Positions 37,743-46,656 are shown, counted from the stretch's first letter. The stretch: DNA of 64,000 nucleotides from Kangiella aquimarina DSM 16071 (GCF_000374105.1 NZ_KB893650.1:109645-173644); one strand, 5' to 3'. Notes: generated by a model not told the origin, from the sequence alone. Translations and numbers: made by a program.

Positions 37743-37963
37743 AACAAAAATTACTACTGTTACTCGCCATCCTTGGTTTTAGTGTTTTGAGCGGATGTTC
37801 CACCATGGGCGTCAATGCCTGGGAAAAAGACCTGCTTGCCAAGCCCGAAATGGCGCTTGATGAGCAACCGTTAACTGACGCACTTGACGACCATATTTAT
37901 TTCAGTAAGGAAGCCTCTAGCGGTGGTCGCGCCTATGCTGGCGGCGGTTGTGGCTGTAACTAG
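37739..37963 (+). CDS. DUF4266 lipoprotein with CGC tail
   Basis: This is a 74-residue lipoprotein with lipobox LSGC at Cys20. The mature part is only 55 residues: VNAWEKDLLAKPEMALDEQ, HIYFSKEASSGG and a glycine-rich end GGGCGCN with Cys71 and Cys73. This pattern is the DUF4266 family, whose function is unknown. It overlaps the thioredoxin gene by 4 bases and precedes the DUF3570 gene by 42 bases. The tail cysteines could bind a metal, form a disulfide or be a modification site. Confidence 0.85.
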   Translation: MKQKLLLLLAILGFSVLSGCSTMGVNAWEKDLLAKPEMALDEQPLTDALDDHIYFSKEASSGGRAYAGGGCGCN

Positions 37964-38005
37964 AGACTAATCCCCAGAACTGAGAACAATAGTGAGTACT
38001 CACCC

Positions 38006-39310
38006 ATGAAAAAGAATTTACTACTAAAATCGGCGCTGGCCACTGCCACGCTAACCCTTATAACAGGTACTGCACAGGCTGAAGAGGGTCAGGAACAAAC
38101 TACACCAGCCAGTAAAGAGCAGGCGATTGGTGACTGGAAATTTGATGCCGCATTTTTGTTTTACTCGGAAAGCGACAGTCGTGTTTCAGCCATAGAACCC
38201 GTTTTCAATGCCAATAAACGTCTGGATGAAGAAGAGTATCTGAACCTCAAGCTAACCGTTGACTCTTTAACCGGTGCATCGCCAAGCGGTGCGGTTGCCA
38301 GCGACCAACCGCTGACTTTTACCCGTCCTTCTGGCAACGCCAGTTATACGGTGAATGCCAATCAATACCCTTTGGATGATACTTTCAAGGATACTCGCGT
38401 AGCCTTGGCTACTAGCTGGACTTTCCCAGTTTCCGATATGACCAAAGCCGGCCTTGGAGCCAATATTTCCAAAGAGTATGACTACCTGTCGGCCTCGATT
38501 AATGGCAATATCAGTTACGACTTTAACAACCGTAACAGTACCCTGTTCGCTGGCCTGTCCTATGCCTTCGATTCGATTGATCCTGTCGGCGGTGCACCAA
38601 TTGCTTTTGGCAGGATGCAGCCAGTTGGCGATCCGCAAAATAAATTGAGCGGTAGTCAAGATAAGGACACGCTGGATTTATTAGTCGGCATTACCCAGGT
38701 CATTGATAGAGAGAGTCTGTTCCAATTTAACTACTCTTATAGTATGTCAGATGGATATCACAATGACCCATACAAGGTACTGAGTGTGCTAGATGACCAG
38801 GGCAATTACTTTGATGACGGCATACCGGTTGCCAATGTTCTTTTCGAAAACCGTCCTGATGAACGCACCAAGCACGGTCTGTTCGGTCGCTACAAACGTT
38901 ATATTGATGGCGACATTCTTGATGTTTCCTATCGTTACATGACGGACGACTGGGAAATAGATTCGCATACAGTCGATCTGAAGTATCGCTTTGCTTTCGA
39001 TAATGGCGACTACCTACAGCCTCATGTTCGTTATTACACCCAGACCCAGGCTGATTTTTACCAGCCCTATCTGCGTCAGGATCAGCCTTTGCCACAATTC
39101 GCATCTTCGGATTACCGTTTGGCTGAATATGATGCCATCACACTCGGTTTGGAGTACGGCTGGAAATCATCCGGCGGCAATCAATGGCGTATGGCTCTGG
39201 AGCTGTATAACCAGACTCCAACTGAACCGGAAAAATATGGTGTGCTGCAGCAGCAAACCTTGTTACCGGACTGGAATGCCGTTATGTTAAGGGTCAATTA
39301 CTCCTTCTAA
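38006..39310 (+). CDS. DUF3570 outer-membrane beta-barrel protein
   Basis: This 434-residue protein has a signal peptide (1-25, AQA) and amphipathic strand patterns throughout. It ends VNYSF, a C-terminal aromatic residue typical of BAM-inserted barrels. Family membership rests on VDSLTGASPSG and on the cassette context. The segment DSLTGAS at 86-92 resembles the ApbE flavinylation motif Dxx(S/T)GA(T/S). Function is unknown; a flavin-carrying outer-membrane redox protein is the hypothesis argued in the findings. Confidence 0.8.
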   Translation: MKKNLLLKSALATATLTLITGTAQAEEGQEQTTPASKEQAIGDWKFDAAFLFYSESDSRVSAIEPVFNANKRLDEEEYLNLKLTVDSLTGASPSGAVASDQPLTFTRPSGNASYTVNANQYPLDDTFKDTRVALATSWTFPVSDMTKAGLGANISKEYDYLSASINGNISYDFNNRNSTLFAGLSYAFDSIDPVGGAPIAFGRMQPVGDPQNKLSGSQDKDTLDLLVGITQVIDRESLFQFNYSYSMSDGYHNDPYKVLSVLDDQGNYFDDGIPVANVLFENRPDERTKHGLFGRYKRYIDGDILDVSYRYMTDDWEIDSHTVDLKYRFAFDNGDYLQPHVRYYTQTQADFYQPYLRQDQPLPQFASSDYRLAEYDAITLGLEYGWKSSGGNQWRMALELYNQTPTEPEKYGVLQQQTLLPDWNAVMLRVNYSF

Positions 39311-39324
39311 CGACTGTTCCGCTC

Positions 39325-40230
39325 ATGAATGAGGCATTGCATACGATTGCCTATAAAACCTCACAGGGCTTTGTCACCGGCCATTTCACTGCCATGGCAG
39401 GCCCCTGTGAGGTAATTATCGAAACATCGGATCAGGAACTGGCCGAAAAAGTCACTCAAACTGTCGCTGACGAAGCCTGGCGCATTGAAAGTACCTTCAG
39501 TCGTTACCGTACTGACAATATCATTTACCGCATCAACAACGCGGACGGAGACCCCGTTGAGGTGGACGCTGAAACGGCGCGCCTACTGGACTTTGCCGAT
39601 CTGTGTTTTGAGGTCAGTGATGGCATGTTTGATATCACCTCCGGTGTGCTTGGTAAGATCTGGAAATTCGACGGCAGTTCTAACGTCCCATACCAGAATG
39701 ATATTGATAAACTGTTGCCCAAAATCGGTTGGCAAAAGGTGTCCTGGACAAATCCACGGTTGCAAATGCCAGCGGGCATGGCGCTTGACTTCGGTGGCAT
39801 CGGTAAAGAATATGCGGTCGACTCAGCGGCACAGCTGGCTCGCCAAATTACTGAACTGCCAATATTGATCAACTTTGGTGGCGACATAGTGGCAACCGCA
39901 CCACCGGTCAGTCGCGAACATTGGCTGATTGGTATTGAGCCACTGGCTTTGGGGCAAAATACCGTACCTCCACAGGTAGCCTTAAAACATGGGGGAGTTG
40001 CAACCAGTGGCGACAGTAAGCGTTATCTGTTGCATAACAACAAAGTGTTAAGTCATGTGCTTAACCCAAAAACTGGCTGGCCCGTTGCCGATGCTCCTGC
40101 ATCGGTTACAGTACTCGCCAGTAACTGTACTCAGGCGGGAATGCTATCAACGCTGGCTATGTTGCAGGGTAAAGAAGCTGAAACTTTTCTACAGTCACAG
40201 GAAGTAGAGCACTGGATTCAGCGAAGATAA
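39325..40230 (+). CDS. apbE: ApbE-family FAD:protein FMN transferase
   Basis: ApbE enzymes transfer FMN from FAD onto a Thr or Ser of a target protein with magnesium. The 301-residue protein shows TFSRYRTDN, LDFGGIGKEYAVD, ILINFGGDIVA, GGVATSGDSKRY and HVLNPKTGWPV, the FAD- and metal-binding core. No signal peptide or lipobox is visible and there is no in-frame upstream start, unusual for enzymes acting on exported targets. It follows the DUF3570 gene by 14 bases and ends the co-directional cassette; dsbD begins 149 bases later. Confidence 0.92.
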   Translation: MNEALHTIAYKTSQGFVTGHFTAMAGPCEVIIETSDQELAEKVTQTVADEAWRIESTFSRYRTDNIIYRINNADGDPVEVDAETARLLDFADLCFEVSDGMFDITSGVLGKIWKFDGSSNVPYQNDIDKLLPKIGWQKVSWTNPRLQMPAGMALDFGGIGKEYAVDSAAQLARQITELPILINFGGDIVATAPPVSREHWLIGIEPLALGQNTVPPQVALKHGGVATSGDSKRYLLHNNKVLSHVLNPKTGWPVADAPASVTVLASNCTQAGMLSTLAMLQGKEAETFLQSQEVEHWIQRR

Positions 40231-40379
40231 GGACAAAATAGTTCAATTAAGCAGATTATTTACAGAAAGCTGACACTGGCTTTCAGGAATTTACATACAG
40301 TTCACCTGGCTTTGCGTAAAATAACGTGTTATTTCAGCGATTGAACTGCGGTTAATCATTATCAAAGGTCATTTTTCAC

Positions 40380-42305
40380 ATGAAAATCGGCATCAAAACA
40401 TCTATTCACAGCTTTTTATTAGCGCTTTTTAGCTTCATCGCCCTGGGACTATCTTCAAATAGCTCACAGGCAGCCCAGATCGATCTCAATAGTCTGCTTG
40501 GCGAAGAAGAGGAGCTGCTTAAGGTCGACGATGCTTTTGTGCTTCAGGCCGAAATTTTAGACAACACCGTATTGGTTAAATTTGAAATCGCTGATGGCTA
40601 TTATATGTATCGTGAGCGTTTTGGTTTCAAAAGCGACAACGCCACTCTTGGCGAGCCACTGATTCCGGATGGCAAGGAAAAAGACGATCCTTACTTAGGA
40701 CAGACCGAAGTCTATTATCATTTTATTGAAATTGCGGTGCCTTATTCCAATGCCACCAACCCGTTGACGCTGAGTATAGATTTTCAGGGGTGCGCTGAAG
40801 ATAGACTCTGTTATCCGCCAACTACTCGTGAAGTCACCCTGGAAGTTCCTGCTTCTACATTAGCTCTTGCCAATAGCGGTACCGCTTCAATAAATTCTGA
40901 TGCAAAAGATGCTGCGACTGCTTCTAAAGATGGCAAGGAAGCCTTTGTCAGCGAACAGCAGAGCTTGATGGAAGATCTTGAGGAAAAAGGCGTTTTTTGG
41001 AACTTCTTTAAATTTATTCTGATTGGATTAGGCCTGACTTTCACGCCTTGCGTCTTTCCAATGATTCCGATTATCTCAGGGATTATCGCTGGTCAGGGTA
41101 AAGATCTCACCACTCGTAAAGCCTTCGGACTGGCCTTGAGTTACACTCAGGCCATGGCCATCGTCTATACCATTTTCGGGGTGCTGGTTGCACTGGCGGG
41201 GCAATCGCTTTCTGGCTACCTGCAAAGCCCAGGCTTTGTAATTGGTGCCGCGATTGTTTTTGTTCTGTTGTCGCTATCCATGTTTGGTTTTTACGAACTG
41301 CAGCTTCCATCAAGTTTACAGGCGAAACTGGCGGAAAAAAGTAACAGTCAGAAAACAGGGAGCTATATTGGCAGTGCGATTATGGGTGCCATTTCAGCCT
41401 TAATTGTTTCACCCTGTGTGACTGTGCCATTGATTGCCATCCTACTGATCATTGCGCAAACCGGTGACATTCTATTAGGTGCGGTTTCGCTTTATGGACT
41501 CGGCATCGGTATGGGTATCCCACTGATCATTATCGCTGTTACCGAAGGACGATTCCTACCTAAAGCGGGTAACTGGATGAATGCCATCAAAGCCGCTTTT
41601 GGGGTCGCCATGCTGGCCGTTGCCCTTTACCTGATTAAACACCTGCTGCCTAACAGCATTTATATGTACGGCTGGTCGTTATTGGCGCTTATTCCGGGCT
41701 ACTACCTGTTCAAAAATCAACTTCCAAATGTTGGCTGGCGCAACTTGTTTGCCGGTTTAGGTCTGGTTCTGATGATTTACGGTGCGCTACTGGTGATAGG
41801 CGGAGCACAGGGTAATCGCAACTTACTACAACCTCTAGGTCAGTCTTATTCTATGATGACCACAGAGTACTCACAGATGGCAGAAGGACCAGCCCAGATG
41901 AAACCCCAGGGCACTCTGACCGATAGTTCAAAACCTCATCTGCAATTTGAACGGATTAAAACTCTGTCACAGCTAGAGCAGCGCGTAGCCGAAGCCAATG
42001 CGCAAGGCAAAACCGTCATGGTCGATTTCTTTGCCGTATGGTGCGCTGCCTGCTATGAATTTGAAGCACTCGTGTTTACTGATCCAGCAGTACATGCTGC
42101 GCTTGGCAATACCGTATTACTCCAGGCCGATGTCACCGCCAATGATCCGCAAGATATTCAACTCATGAACGCCTTTAACATACTCGGCTTACCCAGCATT
42201 CTCTTTTTTGACCTGGAAGGCAACGAACTGACTCAGTACCGTGCTAATGGCTTTGAAGAAGCAGATGTTTTTGTTAGAAGAATTGAGGCAGCTTTTGGGT
42301 TGTAG
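40380..42305 (+). CDS. dsbD: thiol:disulfide interchange protein DsbD
   Basis: DsbD moves electrons from cytoplasmic thioredoxin across the inner membrane to periplasmic partners. The 641-residue protein is complete. It has a signal peptide, an alpha domain with Cys138 and Cys144 (QGCAEDRLCYPP), a membrane beta domain with TFTPCVFPM (Cys224) and VSPCVTVPL (Cys346), and a C-terminal gamma thioredoxin domain with WCAAC (Cys555 and Cys558). Position just after the TlpA/ApbE cassette suggests it could recharge the TlpA-like protein. Confidence 0.96.
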   Translation: MKIGIKTSIHSFLLALFSFIALGLSSNSSQAAQIDLNSLLGEEEELLKVDDAFVLQAEILDNTVLVKFEIADGYYMYRERFGFKSDNATLGEPLIPDGKEKDDPYLGQTEVYYHFIEIAVPYSNATNPLTLSIDFQGCAEDRLCYPPTTREVTLEVPASTLALANSGTASINSDAKDAATASKDGKEAFVSEQQSLMEDLEEKGVFWNFFKFILIGLGLTFTPCVFPMIPIISGIIAGQGKDLTTRKAFGLALSYTQAMAIVYTIFGVLVALAGQSLSGYLQSPGFVIGAAIVFVLLSLSMFGFYELQLPSSLQAKLAEKSNSQKTGSYIGSAIMGAISALIVSPCVTVPLIAILLIIAQTGDILLGAVSLYGLGIGMGIPLIIIAVTEGRFLPKAGNWMNAIKAAFGVAMLAVALYLIKHLLPNSIYMYGWSLLALIPGYYLFKNQLPNVGWRNLFAGLGLVLMIYGALLVIGGAQGNRNLLQPLGQSYSMMTTEYSQMAEGPAQMKPQGTLTDSSKPHLQFERIKTLSQLEQRVAEANAQGKTVMVDFFAVWCAACYEFEALVFTDPAVHAALGNTVLLQADVTANDPQDIQLMNAFNILGLPSILFFDLEGNELTQYRANGFEEADVFVRRIEAAFGL

Positions 42306-42823
42306 TTTTTTTACTTTTTGTCATGCCGCGGCTTCAGGGTCTGCCCCCTTGAGTACCGCTGCATCCAGTGACTTTTTATCTTTTTTGTTTCGCCACTCGG
42401 CCAGTCAATAACCTTTAATTTCAACTCATGTCATTCCCACGAAAGTGGGTGACTGCAAGGAATACCCTCGGGTAAATCCATGCTCTTATAAATTCCATTC
42501 CTTCACTTGTTGTTTCGCTACTCAGCGAGTCCCTTTTCTTTGCTTGTCCAAAGAAAAGAGACGAAAAGAAAAGACACCCCGTGATTGAGGTTTCGCCTTG
42601 CTCAACTTCCTTCGTATTCGCCAAGCCATTTAACGCACCGTAAAATACGTTCCATCCCTGGCCCGAATTTTACTATTCAAATCTTCCACGATTTGAATTG
42701 CTATGCCTTGTCTACTACTCAGCTCAATCAAAGGGGTCTATTGGAGCAAGCCTGATATTTTATCTGCATTAATAATTGCTTATCTTTATCTATAACTGTT
42801 AGGTTATAAAATCAAAAGTCTCT
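42306..42823. repeat. gene-free region with dispersed-repeat-like hairpins
   Basis: No supportable gene is present. It holds GTCATTCCCACGAAAGTGGG followed by TGAC at 42430-42453, a hairpin of the REP/MITE-like kind common in bacteria. At 42533-42558 there is a perfect 10-bp inverted repeat (CTTTTCTTTG, six bases, CAAAGAAAAG), followed by GACGAAAAGAAAAGACACCC. That arrangement recurs between genes in many proteobacteria. A degraded partial copy of the TTGTTTCGC-CACTCGGC section appears near 42388. The element type is recalled, not verified. Confidence 0.5.
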
Positions 42824-42835
42824 ATGGAGAAAAAA

Positions 42836-43309
42836 ATGTATGATTTATCACCCCTTATTTCTGCTTATTATAAGCTGCTAACCTCGATCGACTGGAATGA
42901 CCAAATACTAGTTAAAGGGCTGCGAGAAGGCTTGAACAAATTTCCCTCCAATACTTTCCTTAATTTACACCCGGCGAAGCATAAATATCTTTGTGGGCAC
43001 TTCTACTCTAAACCGGCCTTGCAAACAGTAAAATCTAATATATTTTCAGGTTTAATATTTGAGCACATGGTCCCTAAAAGAGAATATATCCAAAGACCAT
43101 GCGAAATTGCTGCAGCACAAAATACTCTCTCAATTGATTATGTAAAGAGTTTGTTTGATAAATATTGGAGGATTGCCATTATCACTAAAGAAGAAGATAA
43201 GTCATTAAAGTCAAAATCTATGCCTCATAACTGGGATAAAAAAGATATCCATGCTCGATATAAAGAGTCTGGAATAATCCTTATCGAAAGTCCTTTTACA
43301 TTCGATTAA
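42836..43309 (+). CDS. AT-rich orphan gene, unknown function
   Basis: This 157-residue protein starts at 42836 (MYDLSPLISAYY) with GGAG six bases upstream; an ATG four codons earlier contains that GGAG and is less likely. The gene is visibly more AT-rich than its neighbours and stands alone between a repeat region and a terminator, both signs of recent acquisition. The protein looks soluble, with LNLHPAKHKYLCGHFYSK and FEHMVPKREYIQRPCE as distinctive stretches. I do not recognise the family. Confidence 0.6.
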   Translation: MYDLSPLISAYYKLLTSIDWNDQILVKGLREGLNKFPSNTFLNLHPAKHKYLCGHFYSKPALQTVKSNIFSGLIFEHMVPKREYIQRPCEIAAAQNTLSIDYVKSLFDKYWRIAIITKEEDKSLKSKSMPHNWDKKDIHARYKESGIILIESPFTFD

Positions 43310-43335
43310 CCAGCGCACTCATCAAATAATTCTGC

Positions 43336-43362
43336 AAAAAAAAGCCGGCTTGCGCCGGCTTT
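43336..43362 (-). terminator. terminator after the EamA gene
   Basis: AAAGCCGGC and GCCGGCTTT form a strong stem with a four-base loop; on the minus strand it is followed by eight T. It may also act weakly for the plus-strand orphan gene. Confidence 0.8.
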
Positions 43363-43381
43363 CTCCTTGGCTTAACACACA

Positions 43382-44368
43382 CTAAGGGGTTTCTACTAAG
43401 CCAAAACTTTTACGAATTTTTTGCTTTGCTTTATGGCGCAATGAGCGGGTAACCATATCTTGTTCGATGAAGACTGTTTTCGGGCGTGGTTTGGTCTGTG
43501 ACCAGATGACGCCGAATAGGACCAGCCCTGCCGCCACATACTGCATGTTGTTTAGTGTTTCACCTAACAACGCCCAACCAAAGAACATTGTGCCAAGAGG
43601 CAGTAAGTTCATTAAACTACCGACCTGGCTGGCTGGCATTGTTTTGAACGCAAAGTTGTAGCAGGTAAAGGCAAAGATGTTGACGCCGAAGGCGAGGAAC
43701 ATGATGGCCAATACTGCTTCCGCCGACACATCAAAACTGATAGGGGCACCCTGCACAAATATTAGCGGCAGGAAGAAGATACTACCCATCACAGTTTGCA
43801 GTAATGTTAAGAACACCGGCGAATAACGTTGCGACAGACGACGGGCTAATAAGCAATAGCCGGTTGCTGCCAGAATGGCGCCAAACTCCAATGCATTACC
43901 CAGCATTGGGTTTGAGGCGTGTTCACTGGATGAGCCGGATAGGGTCAGCCAGATGACTCCTACAACCGCTATAATACAGCCAACTACTAGGCGGCTATTG
44001 AGCTTTTCCTTCAAAAGATAGTAAGCGCCTACTGCTACCAGAAGCGGCTGCAATGCTGTCACCATACCTGCTTCTGATGCTGTAGTGTAAGTCAGTGCAT
44101 AGCTTTCAAAAATAAAGTATAGGCACGGCTCACATAGAGCTAACAATAATAATAGCCACCAGTCGCCTTTCTGATACTGCTGCTTCTTCGCCATCGGCGG
44201 CAGGAAGAAAATCAATACTGCGGTGGCCAGAATCATGCGCAGGAATACCGTCATGATCGGTCCAAATTCCGCAATCGCGAGCTTCATGGCAACAAATGAT
44301 GCTGACCATAGAATGACCGCCAGGATTAAACCGGCAAATGCTAGTTGCTGCTGAGGTAATTTTGTCAT
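43382..44368 (-). CDS. EamA/DMT-family transporter
   Basis: This inner-membrane protein of the drug/metabolite transporter superfamily is an exporter of unknown substrate. The 328-residue protein has ten predicted helices in two EamA repeats (ILWSASFVAMKLAI, FESYALTYTTASEAGMVTAL; then LAFGVNIFAFTCYNFAFK, ASQVGSLMNLLPLGTMFFGW). A basic cytoplasmic tail follows. The start at 44368 (MTKLPQQ, AGGG upstream) is preferred to one seven codons earlier. It is a single-gene unit. Confidence 0.88.
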   Translation of the reverse strand: MTKLPQQQLAFAGLILAVILWSASFVAMKLAIAEFGPIMTVFLRMILATAVLIFFLPPMAKKQQYQKGDWWLLLLLALCEPCLYFIFESYALTYTTASEAGMVTALQPLLVAVGAYYLLKEKLNSRLVVGCIIAVVGVIWLTLSGSSSEHASNPMLGNALEFGAILAATGYCLLARRLSQRYSPVFLTLLQTVMGSIFFLPLIFVQGAPISFDVSAEAVLAIMFLAFGVNIFAFTCYNFAFKTMPASQVGSLMNLLPLGTMFFGWALLGETLNNMQYVAAGLVLFGVIWSQTKPRPKTVFIEQDMVTRSLRHKAKQKIRKSFGLVETP

Positions 44369-44595
44369 GATATGCCCTGCCCAAAACAATCAATCTGATA
44401 GAGCCGCGCATTGTATGAATTTCGTTCAAATAAGAAAAACGATCTTTTTTCATCCCTGTTATAAATTAAAGTTATATGAAGGCCTTATTCAGATTACGCC
44501 TTCGCACTTATTTATTAATATTAGATTGATATTGAGGCTTCCTTAACCAAGGAAGCCTTAAATTCTTAGCTATGGTAGGTTTTATTCAGAATAGT

Positions 44596-45306
44596 TTATG
44601 CGACAGCTTCGGTTTCTTCTAACAGCTCCAGGCGATAGCCATGCTGATAAACAGTTTTGATACGATACATTCCGTCGCCCTTAATATTAAGCTTCTTCCT
44701 CAATGAGCTGACATGAGCGTCAACCGTTCTGGTACTGATATCACAATCAATGCCCCATATCTTCTTGAGCAGAAATTTTCGCGAGTAAAGACGCCCGGGG
44801 TTTCTCAGAAATAAAGCTCCCAGATCAAACTCTTTTGAGGTGAGACTTATCGGCTTATCATTAAAACTAATTTGCTTAAGCCCCATTGCGATTTTATAAG
44901 GTCCAAGCTCAAAGTTATCCTGGTGCATGGTATATCTTGAATCATTGACCAGTCTGTTGGCATAGCTTAGTAGTGTATTGGGCAGAATCGGTCGGGTAAG
45001 GAAGTTATCGAAATGGTGTGTGCAGACCTGATGTAGCTGCTTTTCTTCGCCTTTGTCTGCTATGAAAAGAATTGGGCCCCGCCACTGTAAGAACTCACGT
45101 ATCTGTTCCAGTAGCCATTCAGTGGTATCATCGTTACGCCAATCCAGTATCAGCAGATCAAATTCTTCCGCTTCTAGCTGTTTCAGCAGATGTTTTCTAT
45201 CCTTGCCAATATAACACTGGTAACCAGCATCTTTTAATGCCACCAGATATGGTTCATCGAACTCGAACTCCTGAACCAGATGCAACACTTTTGGTAATTT
45301 AGACAT
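44596..45306 (-). CDS. orphan OmpR-type response regulator with atypical receiver
   Basis: This 236-residue protein has an N-terminal receiver-like domain (1-120) and a C-terminal winged-helix DNA-binding domain (about 140-230: SLTSKEFDLGALFLRNPGRLYSR, STRTVDAHVSSLRKKL, YQHGYRLEL). The phosphoacceptor region LLILDWRND keeps an Asp near residue 54. The usual acidic pair is replaced (LVQEFEFDEP), the switch Thr/Ser site reads FIADKG, and the conserved Lys is Arg (TRPIL). No histidine kinase is adjacent. Phosphorylation-independent action is plausible. Confidence 0.85.
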   Translation of the reverse strand: MSKLPKVLHLVQEFEFDEPYLVALKDAGYQCYIGKDRKHLLKQLEAEEFDLLILDWRNDDTTEWLLEQIREFLQWRGPILFIADKGEEKQLHQVCTHHFDNFLTRPILPNTLLSYANRLVNDSRYTMHQDNFELGPYKIAMGLKQISFNDKPISLTSKEFDLGALFLRNPGRLYSRKFLLKKIWGIDCDISTRTVDAHVSSLRKKLNIKGDGMYRIKTVYQHGYRLELLEETEAVA

Positions 45307-45700
45307 GTCTCCGTACTCCCTTTGCTCTTTCTCGCTCTGTTATTGCTCGCTTGAGACTCCTTGCAAATTCCACTGCGTAGGCACTGTAATAAGTTTACAA
45401 AATGCTTCTGTTTATTTTTTATACGCCTCAACTACACTAGCAGATTTTTTTGAAATGTAAAATTATTATGTATCAATTTGTAGACGTCCGTTACTTAGAC
45501 TATTGCCAATGTAAAACTACTCCGACCATTAAGATTAAATGTGGTTATTTGCTTCTAACTTACTGTAAAATGCACCATCTTATTTTTTGCTTACTGCGTC
45601 ACACTGGATCGGCTTTAAAAACCGACTCCATACCGATAAACTGACTTTTCAGCGAAAATAACCGAATTTAAGCTATTTTTAGCGTTACTTAGGTAATGGT
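45307..45700. other. gene-free divergent region
   Basis: These 394 bases separate the response regulator gene from aroQ. They are AT-rich and must hold both promoters. No confident RNA gene, repeat or operator was found; short reading frames here lack ribosome-binding sites. Confidence 0.6.
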
Positions 45701-46141
45701 ATGGCACATATTTTGCTTCTACATGGCCCAAATCTTAATCTTCTTGGACAACGTGAGCCTGACGTTTACGGCAGCGATAGCCTTGAAAGCATTGATATGG
45801 CCGCCAGAAAGCAGGTCGAGTCAGCCAATATGCGCTTTTCCAGCCTGCAAAGTAACTCTGAAGCTGAGTTAATTAACGCTATCCAACATGCAAAAGTCGA
45901 CAATGTGTCGCTAATTGTTATTAATCCAGCTGCATTTACGCATACCAGTGTTGCTTTACGCGATGCTCTGCTTGCAGTTGATATTCCCTTTATCGAAGTG
46001 CATCTATCAAACCCACACCGTCGCGAAGCTTTTCGTCGTCACTCCTATTTCAGTGATGTCGCGCTAGCCGTAGTGGCTGGGTTTGGGGCGGACAGCTACC
46101 GCTACGCCATTGATGCAGCCATTAAAACCCTACAACATTAA
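45701..46141 (+). CDS. aroQ: type II 3-dehydroquinate dehydratase
   Basis: This enzyme catalyses the third step of the shikimate pathway, 3-dehydroquinate to 3-dehydroshikimate. The 146-residue protein starts [20 protein letters not shown] with the catalytic Tyr, then has [18 protein letters not shown] and [18 protein letters not shown] with the catalytic His. It is immediately upstream of accB-accC, a common gammaproteobacterial order. Confidence 0.97.
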   Translation: MAHILLLHGPNLNLLGQREPDVYGSDSLESIDMAARKQVESANMRFSSLQSNSEAELINAIQHAKVDNVSLIVINPAAFTHTSVALRDALLAVDIPFIEVHLSNPHRREAFRRHSYFSDVALAVVAGFGADSYRYAIDAAIKTLQH

Positions 46142-46153
46142 CAGGTAGTGATT

Positions 46154-46612
46154 ATGGATTTACGCAAAATTAAAAAACTAATTGAGTTGGTCGAAGAATC
46201 TGGCGTTGCCGAACTGGAAATCCAGGAAGGTGAAGAGTCAGTTCGTATTTCTCGTCACAGCTCAGCCGCTCCAGCACCAATTCATTATTCGGTTCCTCAA
46301 GCAGCGCCAGCGCCACATGCAGCTCCGGCACCACAACAGGAGAGTGCACCTGCTCAATCAGCTGAGCCTGAAATGAGTGGCCATATTATCCGTTCACCAA
46401 TGGTTGGTACTTTCTATGCCGCTCCATCGCCTGGCGCCAAAGACTTTGTCCAGGTTGGTCAACAAGTTAAAGCAGGCGATGTTCTGTGCATTGTTGAAGC
46501 GATGAAGATGATGAACCAGATCGAATCGGACGTTACCGGTACGGTAAAAGCGATCCTGGTATCCAACGGCGAGCCTGTTGAATACGACGAGCCAATGTTC
46601 ATCATTGAGTAA
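46154..46612 (+). CDS. accB: biotin carboxyl carrier protein of acetyl-CoA carboxylase
   Basis: AccB carries biotin for the first step of fatty acid synthesis. The 152-residue protein (start [13 protein letters not shown]; a GTG two codons earlier is possible) has an N-terminal dimerisation segment and an Ala/Pro-rich linker (about 40-75). The biotinyl domain contains the biotinylation motif [12 protein letters not shown]. It lies 12 bases after aroQ and 44 before accC. Confidence 0.97.
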   Translation: MDLRKIKKLIELVEESGVAELEIQEGEESVRISRHSSAAPAPIHYSVPQAAPAPHAAPAPQQESAPAQSAEPEMSGHIIRSPMVGTFYAAPSPGAKDFVQVGQQVKAGDVLCIVEAMKMMNQIESDVTGTVKAILVSNGEPVEYDEPMFIIE

Positions 46613-46656
46613 ATCCTACGGCTTGTAAAAGCCCATGAATGAATAGGACACTGAAT

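Noticed and set aside
42421-42624. Minus-strand reading frame in the repeat region
   Set aside because: It runs through two hairpin repeats and has no protein-like features.
45450-45644. Short reading frame upstream of aroQ
   Set aside because: No ribosome-binding site, odd composition with many Cys and Lys residues, and it lies in AT-rich promoter DNA.
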